Positions 25,397-32,725 of a stretch of 52,854 bases of DNA are shown piece by piece. The position numbers and the translations under genes are program-made. This DNA comes from Lactobacillus sp. MRS-253-APC-2B (lineage in GTDB: Bacteria > Bacillota > Bacilli > Lactobacillales > Lactobacillaceae). Each line of letters starts with the position of its first letter. Position 1 is the first letter of the stretch. The notes below the pieces were generated by a model. The model searched no databases. It was not told the DNA's origin and saw only the letters and a list, made by a program, of their open reading frames with translations. The stretch spans positions 1 to 52,854 of the forward strand of contig NZ_JABAFO010000011.1 of the NCBI RefSeq assembly GCF_012843675.1, read 5' to 3'.

Positions 25397-25968
25397 CTAT
25401 GCCAGTAGTGGGACTCGAACCCATATTGACACCACTCAAACTAATTGATTCATTCAATTGATGAGTCGCCCTGGCATAACAGCCTGTGCATTGGTTTGCG
25501 TAGCTTAGCTTTGATAGTTGATTAGGCAACGTGCTCGACAAGGCTTAGCCATGACCCGTCGATCATAACCTCTTGTCGCTTTAACATGGCACGGGCTGGG
25601 ATCAGTACCCACCATCTTTTGGTCAGCATAAGCATTTTTCTATTGATTGTGTAATAGTAAAAGTCGCCTTGACCTACTCGAACCGGCCTCAATGCTTATA
25701 GCCACATCACTGCGGCATCACGGCGAACGTTTTTGGTGACGTTCCACTTTGGTTCTCAGGTTGTCGAGCCTGATTGACTGTGGATGGGATATTGCAAACG
25801 CGCATCGGGTCGTGCCTTAACTTATCAAAACCGCACTTGACTGACCAGGAACACGGCTTTTTCTCACCGCGATCAAGACTCACCACAAGCCTTAATGCTG
25901 GAAATCAGACAGCTATCGTTGCCTAACGTCCTAGTTCATGGATAAGTCAGTCAGCTGGGCGACTCTGT
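25397..25968 (-). ncRNA. Candidate large structured RNA (ROOL/GOLLD-like) with tRNA-like 3' end
   Basis: This 570-base stretch has no protein gene but dense complementarity on the minus strand. The two ends pair: 25957-25965 with 25463-25471 (GGGCGACTC and its complement, 9 bp). Nested inside are 25917-25926 with 25522-25531 (10 bp), 25887-25893 with 25540-25546 (7 bp) and 25691-25699 with 25628-25636 (9 bp). Local hairpins lie at 25725-25744, 25756-25773 and 25597-25611. The 3' end (25399-25477) is tRNA-like: a 7-bp acceptor-type stem and a canonical T-arm GGGTTCGAGTCCC, but no cloverleaf D and anticodon arms. A promoter-like site and a terminator bracket it. Size and layout resemble ROOL (about 580 nt) more than GOLLD; I cannot align it to either. 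It is not a tmRNA, because the acceptor halves are not at opposite ends. Confidence 0.7.
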
Positions 25969-25972
25969 CAAA

Positions 25973-26000
25973 GTCTTATTCACCTTTTAGTTAATGTCAA
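25973..26000 (-). promoter_or_regulatory. Promoter-like site for the large RNA
   Basis: On the minus strand TTGACA (26000-25995) is followed after 16 bases by TAAGAC (25978-25973), placing the transcript start close to 25966, right at the 5' closing helix. It begins immediately after a terminator, so the RNA would be an independent transcript. Confidence 0.55.
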
Positions 26001-26001
26001 T

Positions 26002-26031
26002 AAAAAATCACCTGTCACAATGACAGATGAT
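26002..26031 (-). terminator. Terminator after the small orphan gene
   Basis: On the minus strand ATCATCTGTCA / TGACAGGTGATTTTTT with a 3-base loop. It isolates the small gene at 26056 from the RNA promoter. Confidence 0.85.
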
Positions 26032-26055
26032 CCTTTAAATTGCATTATCAGAAAA

Positions 26056-26274
26056 CTAAAAGTCAAACTGCAGCTTTTCCAACTTGCTCCAAGCGACATT
26101 TTTAGTTTCTTCAGTTGGTACGGCTTGACCGTCAACTGAAACGTTTGCTCGCCGCAGCAGTACTTTGCCATCATTCAAAACCTTTTGAATCAGATAGGCT
26201 TGTGCACAGCGCCAATCGTTGATGCGAACCAGTACCGCATCGTTCATGGCCATTACGACTTCCTTCTTTGTCAT
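26056..26274 (-). CDS. Small hypothetical protein
   Basis: A 72-residue protein that I do not recognise. It is soluble-looking and mixed in charge, with DAVLVRINDWRCAQAYLIQK and VLLRRANVSVDGQAVPTEET. The ATG at 26274 has GAGAGAGGAATTG upstream; an upstream in-frame start at 26304 has no ribosome site. A perfect terminator follows. It sits directly upstream of the large RNA, on the same strand, and may belong to the same accessory module, though no function follows from that. Confidence 0.65.
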   Translation of the reverse strand: MTKKEVVMAMNDAVLVRINDWRCAQAYLIQKVLNDGKVLLRRANVSVDGQAVPTEETKNVAWSKLEKLQFDF

Positions 26275-26304
26275 GATATCAATTCCTCTCTCTCTGATGA
26301 TCAA

Positions 26305-26611
26305 CGATATCCGGCAACGATCATCAAGCTGCCGCTCCTAAATCAAAACAAATCTTTGATTCAATTGCATTTATGGATATCGAGAACAAATTATTCCACT
26401 TTTAAGATTGAAAGTCAAACTAATACGGAAGATACATATAGATCTTAATTATGGTTGCGTTTTGATAAAGCCGCTGGATGATTTGTCTGTTATTTTTTAG
26501 ACTTTAGTTAAGGTAAATTATCACTTGTCGATTAAAAATCAAGTCATCATTGTCTTAATTTGGGACTATAATTGACTCAATACTAGACTTTGACTTTAAG
26601 GGGGAATCGTG
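26305..26611 (+). other. Gene-free AT-rich stretch upstream of the SDR gene
   Basis: About 300 bases without a gene. A TATAAT hexamer near 26570, ahead of GACTCAATACTAG, is the best -10 candidate for the SDR gene; the -35 is poor. Nothing else is recognisable. Confidence 0.5.
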
Positions 26612-27367
26612 ATGCGCTACGACTATGATGGTAAAAACGTAATCGTCACCGGGGCAACTGGTGGTATTGGCAAAGAAGTCGCCAAGGGTGTCATTGCTGG
26701 CGGCGGCTCGGTAGCAGTAATTGGTCTGGAGTTTGACGATGCGGTGAAAGTTGCAGCTGAGCTGGGTGAACATGCCCGCCCCTACGCCATGGACCAGAGC
26801 AATCGTGATGAGGTTGCGACTGTTTTCAAACGCATCCTTAATGACTTTGGCCACATCGATACTTTAATCAACGTGGCTGGGATCATCAGTACCAAGTCGT
26901 TTGATGAGCTGACGCCGGCTGAATGGGATCGCACCTTGGCTGTTAATCTGACTGGCCCATTCAATACCGTGCATGCCATTTGGGAACACTTTAAGCAAAA
27001 TAGCGGCGGCCGAATCGTCAATGTTTCTTCCGTAGCCGGCAAAATCGGTGGCGGTTTGTTGGGAACAACGGCCTATGCATCATCGAAGGCTGGTTTGAAC
27101 GGCTTTACCAAGGCAATTGCTAAAGAAGGAGCTAAGTATGGCATCTATGCCAACGCGGTCTGCCCTTCCTTTACCCACACTGGCATGACGTCCGCATTGG
27201 AAGCCGATCCCGAAAAAAGACAGCGAGTTTTAAACATGATTCCACTTGGCCGTGGTGCGGCACCTGCTGAGATTGCGCAGATGATTCTGTTTTTCGGCTG
27301 TGACGCGGCCAGCTTTATTACTGGCGAGATTGGCGACTGTGACGGTGGCATCGTCATGGATGGCTAG
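26612..27367 (+). CDS. Short-chain dehydrogenase/reductase
   Basis: A 251-residue classical SDR, with NVIVTGATGGIGKEVAKGVI as the cofactor loop, NVAGIIS (variant of NNAG), the catalytic Ser in VNVSSVAGKIGG and Tyr/Lys in AYASSKAGLNGF. The sequence resembles 3-oxoacyl-ACP reductase or gluconate 5-dehydrogenase-like enzymes, but the substrate is unknown. The ATG at 26612 is preceded by AAGGGGGAATC; a GTG directly before it is an alternative. It is monocistronic, ending at a terminator shared with rarA. Confidence 0.9.
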   Translation: MRYDYDGKNVIVTGATGGIGKEVAKGVIAGGGSVAVIGLEFDDAVKVAAELGEHARPYAMDQSNRDEVATVFKRILNDFGHIDTLINVAGIISTKSFDELTPAEWDRTLAVNLTGPFNTVHAIWEHFKQNSGGRIVNVSSVAGKIGGGLLGTTAYASSKAGLNGFTKAIAKEGAKYGIYANAVCPSFTHTGMTSALEADPEKRQRVLNMIPLGRGAAPAEIAQMILFFGCDAASFITGEIGDCDGGIVMDG

Positions 27368-27390
27368 TCGCTAAATATTATATGAATGGA

Positions 27391-27433
27391 TACCAAAAAG
27401 GACACCCTGCTCAGCAGAATGCCCTTTTTTGGT
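27391..27433. terminator. Bidirectional terminator between the SDR gene and rarA
   Basis: ACCAAAAAGG...CCTTTTTTGGT with an inner CTGCTCAGCAG stem, between convergent genes. Confidence 0.82.
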
Positions 27434-27446
27434 ATGCGCCGGTCTT

Positions 27447-28778
27447 TTAATCGGACTGCCCATCATGATTCTGGTGCTGCCGCTTCCAGTTTTTGATCTG
27501 GGCCAAGCGTCGCTTAAAGCGAATCTCGTTGCCCTGCTCGGTTGGGTAATAATACTGATGTCCTATGAGATTGGCCGGCATCGTCTCCATCGTAGTCATT
27601 TTGGCCGCCGTGTCATGGGCATACTGGTAATCTTTGCCATAGCCAAGTTCCTTCATGAGCTTGGTGGTGCCATTGCGTATCTGGAGCGGTACCGGCTCAT
27701 TGGCTGTATTTTTGACGTCATCGGCAACTTTTTGCGTAGCTTCATAAACGGCATTGGACTTAGGGGTAGTTGCCAGATAGATTACGCATTCCGTCAAGTG
27801 GACGTTGCATTCTGGCATCCCCAAGAACTGACAGGCCTGGTAGACATTAACCGCGACATTTAACGCATTAGTATCAGCCAAGCCAACATCTTCGCTGGCA
27901 AAGCGTACCAAACGTCGGGCAATGTATAATGGATCCTCACCGCCATCCAACATCCGCGTCATCCAATAGATTGCCGCGTCAACATCGGAATTGCGCATGG
28001 ATTTATGCAGCGCCGAAATCAGGTTATAGTGTTCTTCGCCCTTTTTGTCGTATTTAAGCGTTTTATGCCCAAGCAGCTGCTCCAACAGATTGTCTGCTGC
28101 CGTAAACCGACCATTTTCATCAAGCGTGCCGTTGTCAACCAGCATTTCCAGTGTGTTGAGGGCCGTGCGCGCATCACCATCCGCAAAAATCGCCACCTGT
28201 TTCAATAAGCGGTCATCAATTTGAATGGGACGCGAAAACCCAGTCTGAGTCGCGCGCTGCAGCATCTTTTGCAGATCATCAGTCGACAGCGGCTGCAGCA
28301 CAAAGACCCGGCAGCGCGAAAGCAGAGCTGAATTAATCTCAAATGATGGATTCTCAGTCGTCGCGCCAATCAATACGATGCTGCCATTCTCAACGTAAGG
28401 CAAAAACGCATCCTGCTGTGCTTTGTTGAAACGATGAATCTCATCGACAAATACGAGCGTCCGCTGTCCATAATCAGCATTTTGCTGTGCTTGGGCCATA
28501 ATCTCTTTAATTTCTTTGATGCCGCTGGTAACGGCGCTGAATGAGATGAATTCTGACTTGGTATGCCGAGCAATGACCCGTGCCAAGGTCGTCTTGCCCA
28601 CGCCAGGCGGTCCCCAAAGAATCATGGAAGGCACGCGATCAGCATCAATCAAGCGACGCAGCATCTGATTGGCTCCCAAAAGATGCTGTTGGCCAACGAT
28701 CTGATCCAGAGTCTGGGGCCGCATGCGACTAGCCAATGGTTCTTGTTTTGGTTGTTCAAAAAGCGATTCTTGATGCAT
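27447..28778 (-). CDS. rarA: Replication-associated recombination protein A (AAA+ ATPase)
   Basis: A 443-residue AAA+ ATPase of the RarA/MgsA/WRNIP1 family, a replisome-associated factor acting at stalled forks. Walker A is LWGPPGVGKTTLARVIARHT, Walker B is TLVFVDEIHRFNKAQQD, sensor 1 is VLIGATTENPSFEIN, and the arginine finger region is ALLSRCRVF. The C-terminal tetramerisation part (RNGTTKLMKELGYGKDYQYA) is present. The start is the ATG at 28778 (MHQESLFEQPKQEPLA) because AGAGGTGATCTA precedes it; the longer frame to 28820 has no ribosome site. It lies downstream of a HAD gene on the same strand, separated by a weak terminator. Confidence 0.94.
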   Translation of the reverse strand: MHQESLFEQPKQEPLASRMRPQTLDQIVGQQHLLGANQMLRRLIDADRVPSMILWGPPGVGKTTLARVIARHTKSEFISFSAVTSGIKEIKEIMAQAQQNADYGQRTLVFVDEIHRFNKAQQDAFLPYVENGSIVLIGATTENPSFEINSALLSRCRVFVLQPLSTDDLQKMLQRATQTGFSRPIQIDDRLLKQVAIFADGDARTALNTLEMLVDNGTLDENGRFTAADNLLEQLLGHKTLKYDKKGEEHYNLISALHKSMRNSDVDAAIYWMTRMLDGGEDPLYIARRLVRFASEDVGLADTNALNVAVNVYQACQFLGMPECNVHLTECVIYLATTPKSNAVYEATQKVADDVKNTANEPVPLQIRNGTTKLMKELGYGKDYQYAHDTAAKMTTMETMPANLIGHQYYYPTEQGNEIRFKRRLAQIKNWKRQHQNHDGQSD

Positions 28779-28790
28779 TAGATCACCTCT

Positions 28791-28825
28791 AAAAAAGCCT
28801 TCCGCATGACAAACATACAAAAGGC
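28791..28825 (-). terminator. Terminator after the HAD gene
   Basis: On the minus strand GCCTT / AAGGCTTTTTT with a 19-base loop, just upstream of the rarA ribosome site. It is moderate, so some read-through into rarA is likely. Confidence 0.6.
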
Positions 28826-28843
28826 CGCTTATAATTGAATTGA

Positions 28844-29647
28844 TTACAGATAGGATTGCAGAACATGCAAAACGGCATCATGATTATTGTCTTCATCAGC
28901 CGTAAAATCAGCCGCCAGTTTGACGGTTTTGCTGGCATTCTGCATTGCCCAACCGACTCTGGCCATTTTAAGCATGGTGACGTCATTGCCGCCATCACCA
29001 AACGCCACCAGATCATCAGCCGTCAGCTGCCATTGAGCAAGCATCCTTTGCAGCGCCTGGGCCTTATCAACGCCAGGAATCGTTAAATCAACTGAGCCAT
29101 TGCCACTTGGCGTAATCTTTAACCGCTTGCCAAACCGGCTGCGCAAGGCCTGCAGCTGTTCTTTCAGTTTGTCTGGCTCAACGACAAACGATATTTGATA
29201 GAAACGATCGGCGGGCAGCTGCTTGAAATCATCTATCAAAACATGATTGGGAAAATAGAACTGTAGTCGCTTTAACTGCGATGCTGAAACGTTTGGCGAG
29301 ATATAGCCGTGCTGATGACCAGAAAGTGACGGTACCAGGTCCATTTTGTCGACCATAAACGGAATCAGTTCGCTAACTACCGTGGGATCCATGGTCTGCA
29401 CCACCAGCTCCTCGTCATGGTCAATAATATGCGCGCCGTTTTCACTGATAAAAGTCAGCTGTTCATGACGAGTTGGAAAGTATTTCAATAGACACTCATA
29501 CTGATCACCGCTGGCCACGACGACATGCACATCTTGCGCCAACAATCGATCCAACAGCTGGCTGAACAATTTGCGATCAAACGTCTTATCATCGCGCAGA
29601 AACGTGCCATCCATGTCAAAAGCGACCACTTTAAAAGGAAATGCCAT
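28844..29647 (-). CDS. Cof-type HAD-IIB phosphatase
   Basis: A 267-residue HAD hydrolase of the Cof/YidA type, dephosphorylating sugar phosphates, FMN or similar small molecules. Motif I is VVAFDMDGTFLRDDKTFD, motif II VVVASGDQY, motif III includes a Lys near TPSGNGSVDLT, and motif IV is VAFGDGGNDVTMLKMA. The large C2-type cap lies between motifs II and III. AAAGGAGAAGAAA precedes the ATG at 29647. The substrate cannot be predicted from sequence. Confidence 0.92.
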   Translation of the reverse strand: MAFPFKVVAFDMDGTFLRDDKTFDRKLFSQLLDRLLAQDVHVVVASGDQYECLLKYFPTRHEQLTFISENGAHIIDHDEELVVQTMDPTVVSELIPFMVDKMDLVPSLSGHQHGYISPNVSASQLKRLQFYFPNHVLIDDFKQLPADRFYQISFVVEPDKLKEQLQALRSRFGKRLKITPSGNGSVDLTIPGVDKAQALQRMLAQWQLTADDLVAFGDGGNDVTMLKMARVGWAMQNASKTVKLAADFTADEDNNHDAVLHVLQSYL

Positions 29648-29695
29648 TTTCTTCTCCTTTAAATTATCGTTTATGACAATTATGACACAGAAAAG

Positions 29696-30433
29696 CTACT
29701 TATCCAAATGAGCCGTATCAAAAAGATAGCCAAAGCCGCGCGCAGTCTTGATCCATTCTGGATTGTGCGGATCTTTTTCTATTTTATCGCGCAGATGGCT
29801 AATATGGATGTCAACCATGCGGGAAGTACCTAAAATATCATAGTTCCAAACGCCATTCAACAATTGTTCACGGCTGATAACCTGATTGCGATTGTCATAT
29901 AGGTATTTTAGCAGCTTAAACTCTTTGGGCGTTAAAATCACCTTTTGATCATTCACATAGGCACAGCGATGATTAAAATCAAGCCTTAAATTGCCAATCG
30001 TTACGTCATCACGTTGCGGTCGCCGCGGCTTATCGGCTGTCGACTGTTCCACGTTTAACTGATCGTAAACCCATAAGCGCTGTCTGATCAGCGGCACCAA
30101 CAGCTCAGCATCGTTAAGCGATCTTGGCAGGCAGTCATCAGCATGAAAACGAAACAGCTTGCGACGAACCTTAGGCTTAAATGCTTCACCCATAATAATA
30201 ATCGGACCATTCATCATCTGACGCATGACGTCCAGCGTTGCTAAAATCGTATCCAATGGTGTAGCGTCAAAATCCCATAGAATACCACCGTATGGGTGTT
30301 TTTTTATTTTAGCAACCCCTTCTACCGCGGTGGTCGTCTGGTGCAGCAGCCAACCCTCATCCGCAAACGCGGCGGCAATTGCTCCGTATAAAGCCATATC
30401 TTTGCTAATGAGCAGAAAGTGTCGCTGCTCCAT
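29696..30433 (-). CDS. Atypical OmpR/PhoB-type response regulator
   Basis: A 245-residue protein with an N-terminal receiver-like domain (about 1-120) and a C-terminal winged helix (about 150-240: LTPKEFKLLKYLYDNRNQVI, GTSRMVDIHISHLRDKIEKD, KTARGFGYLF) that is fully canonical. The receiver is not: the acidic pair is replaced by SKD, the usual switch Thr/Ser is Gly in IIIMGEAF, and the invariant KP is PRSL. A possible phospho-Asp remains in ILWDFDATP. No histidine kinase is nearby. Start: ATG at 30433 with GGGGATGG upstream. It is divergent from phoU, so a phosphate-linked role is possible. Confidence 0.85.
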   Translation of the reverse strand: MEQRHFLLISKDMALYGAIAAAFADEGWLLHQTTTAVEGVAKIKKHPYGGILWDFDATPLDTILATLDVMRQMMNGPIIIMGEAFKPKVRRKLFRFHADDCLPRSLNDAELLVPLIRQRLWVYDQLNVEQSTADKPRRPQRDDVTIGNLRLDFNHRCAYVNDQKVILTPKEFKLLKYLYDNRNQVISREQLLNGVWNYDILGTSRMVDIHISHLRDKIEKDPHNPEWIKTARGFGYLFDTAHLDK

Positions 30434-30589
30434 GATTTTCCATCCCCTTTTCTCTTCCAAGTCTAATTAAAACGCAATGTTTACAAAATTTCGATAAATT
30501 CCGATGATTTTACGCTATATTTACACATTTTTTACATTAGACAAGTATAGTAGTCAAAGAAAAAAAGCCCCATAAAGGAGAGAGATCAT

Positions 30590-31327
30590 ATGAACGAGAT
30601 TTTTAACGATGAGCTAAAAAAACTACGTGGCCGGTTTATGGAAATGGGGATCAACACCTCCGAACAGATTTATAAGGCAACCAAGGCGTTCATTGATCGC
30701 GATGTGGCACTAGCCAAAGAAGTCGGCGAAAACGACCGATTGATCAATGATGGCGAAACCTACCTGGAAAAGCACGCCTTTAAGCTGATGAACATTCAAA
30801 AGCCAAAAGAAAACGAGTTTCGTTCAATCATGAGCATCCTAAAAGCCAGCTCAGATCTGGAACGAATGGCCGATCACGCCTCTCATATCGCCAGAGACGC
30901 CATCCGTATTAAAGATATGGACCAACACTGGCCCGACATCGAAAACAACATCGCCGAAATGGCCGAAACCGTGCGTCATATGTTGGAAAAGGCTCTCGAT
31001 GCCTATGTCTACACTGACGAACAGACCGCCTATTCCGTTGCCAATATGGATCTGGAAGTCGACAAGCAGTACGTTCAGGTACATGAAAAAATCATCAATC
31101 AGATGCATAATCGTCCTGAACTGATCAAAGACGGCAGCCACTACATCACCGTTATTCATTTACTGGAACGGATTGGCGATCACATCGTCAACCTTGTTGA
31201 ATGGGTGATCTACGCGGCAACCGGCAAAATCACGGAACTCAACCCCGGCAAAGCTGATCCGGAACTGGTCAATCGCGAGCTGCAAAAACAAGCCGAAGAA
31301 CAAGAAAAAAAGCAACCACAAAATTAA
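30590..31327 (+). CDS. phoU: PhoU-family phosphate signalling protein
   Basis: A 245-residue all-helical protein with two PhoU repeats. Each has the metal-binding motif: DLERMADHASHIARDA near residue 90 and LLERIGDHIVNLVEW near 190. PhoU modulates phosphate uptake by Pst and the PhoR kinase, usually at the membrane. Here no pst genes adjoin; the gene stands divergent from an atypical response regulator. The C-terminal tail is Glu/Gln/Lys-rich and disordered. AAAGGAGAGAGATC precedes the ATG at 30590. Confidence 0.88.
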   Translation: MNEIFNDELKKLRGRFMEMGINTSEQIYKATKAFIDRDVALAKEVGENDRLINDGETYLEKHAFKLMNIQKPKENEFRSIMSILKASSDLERMADHASHIARDAIRIKDMDQHWPDIENNIAEMAETVRHMLEKALDAYVYTDEQTAYSVANMDLEVDKQYVQVHEKIINQMHNRPELIKDGSHYITVIHLLERIGDHIVNLVEWVIYAATGKITELNPGKADPELVNRELQKQAEEQEKKQPQN

Positions 31328-31578
31328 GCCGCTGACCGCAAAGAAACTTAAAATCAGCTCAATCGCTTAGCTACTTTGTAATAATAGTAATGCCTCAGTG
31401 CAATCGCTGACTGGCAGTTCAACCGCTGGAAATCGGCAGCAAGTTGATTTTCGGCGTTTTTTCTTACGCTCTTTTTACCTCTTTACTGTTCATTAATTTT
31501 TGAGATTACGACAATATGTTATTATAATCATACCTAATTCGATTATTCGATTAATCGTATGAAGAGAGAGGGATTGCT

Positions 31579-32436
31579 ATGCTTTATAATGCTGCGCTGG
31601 TTTTAGAAGGTGGGGCTTTTCGCGGTCAATATACGGCCGGCGTTTTGGACTGTCTGCTCAAGCACCACATTGAGTTTAAAAGCGTGATTGGCGTTTCGGC
31701 AGGTGCTTTATGCGGCGCCTGCTACGTTGCCAAACAATATAACTATGTCAACCATGTCAACACCAGCTACCGCCACGATTCCGACTACGTTTCACTTAAG
31801 CGTGGTCTGCGTCATGAGGATATTTTGAACCTGGACTTTTTGTTTGACGATCACGGCTGGGACTGGCATCAATTTGATCATGCTGCCTATGAGCGCTCAG
31901 CATCTAGTTTTACGGCGGTTGCTACTTCAATCGAAAATGGTAAGCGCGTTGATTTTGTCAACTATCGCGGCGATGGATTGGTAACTGCCCTGAAGGCATC
32001 TTGTTCCATGCCGTTTTTGGTTGAGCCCCAGCAGACTGATCAAGGCCCATGTCTTGATGGTGGGATTGCTGATTCGATTCCAACCGATCTAGCCAAAGAG
32101 CAAGGCTTTGACAAGATTGTCGTTGTCAGAACCCGTGAGGCATCCTATCGTAAAAAGCTTTCCAGTTCCCTGGTCAAGGCACTTTATCATCGGCAGTACA
32201 AAGATTACCCTATTTTTGCCGAAGAAGGCATCAATCGGCCTGAAGTATACAATCATCGTTGCGATGAGATCGATGCCGCATTTGAAAATCACGAGCTTTA
32301 CTGCATTACACCACAAAAGTCGGTCAAGGTCAGTCGCTTTGAAAATAATGTCAAAAAGCTGGCTGGCTTCCATGACGAGGGCATGATCGAAATGGAACAG
32401 CAATTGCCTGATTTGCTGAACTATTTGGCCGACTGA
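31579..32436 (+). CDS. Patatin-like phospholipase family protein
   Basis: A 285-residue patatin-fold hydrolase (RssA/YjjU group). The oxyanion loop is LVLEGGAFRGQYTAGVLD, the nucleophile elbow GVSAGALCGA (GxSxG), and the catalytic Asp lies in the CLDGGIADSIP motif (DGG). It is expected to deacylate phospholipids or acyl esters. AGAGAGAGGGATTGCT lies upstream of the ATG. The preceding 31328-31578 stretch, with an AT-rich promoter-like part after 31480, separates it from phoU. It is monocistronic with a terminator. Confidence 0.9.
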   Translation: MLYNAALVLEGGAFRGQYTAGVLDCLLKHHIEFKSVIGVSAGALCGACYVAKQYNYVNHVNTSYRHDSDYVSLKRGLRHEDILNLDFLFDDHGWDWHQFDHAAYERSASSFTAVATSIENGKRVDFVNYRGDGLVTALKASCSMPFLVEPQQTDQGPCLDGGIADSIPTDLAKEQGFDKIVVVRTREASYRKKLSSSLVKALYHRQYKDYPIFAEEGINRPEVYNHRCDEIDAAFENHELYCITPQKSVKVSRFENNVKKLAGFHDEGMIEMEQQLPDLLNYLAD

Positions 32437-32483
32437 TATATCTTAATCAGCTTTGCATAGACAAAATGAATTTCTAAATTATG

Positions 32484-32509
32484 AAAGTCGCTGATCAGGC
32501 GGCTTTTTT
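32484..32509 (+). terminator. Terminator after the patatin gene
   Basis: AAAGTCGC / GGCGGCTTTTTT (one G-U pair) with a short loop. The following 32510-32725 stretch has only a TATAGTAAAAT-type promoter element near 32680 ahead of the next gene. Confidence 0.75.
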
Positions 32510-32725
32510 ATGTCTTCATAATTGATTGGTGGCGTTGTTTTTAAAGTAAATTTTAACAAATATCTATGATCCGAGTATCCAACAAACGGACTGAGATTCG
32601 CATTTGATAGTGATCTTCATCATCAACCTGATTTTTCGTACCATAATCTTAAGAATTTTGTTGAGTCTCACTTTTGGCAACTATAGTAAAATAGATTGGT
32701 ATTATCTAACTAAGGGGTTAACAAG

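Noticed and set aside
25397-25968. tmRNA (ssrA) as identity of the large RNA
   Set aside because: The tRNA-like acceptor halves are 79 bases apart at the 3' end, not at opposite ends of the RNA, and I see no 5' motif or tag-coding frame of a tmRNA.
31328-31578. Possible terminator or small RNA after phoU
   Set aside because: Only weak, broken complementarity (GAAATC...GATTTTC before a T run) is present; not enough to call.
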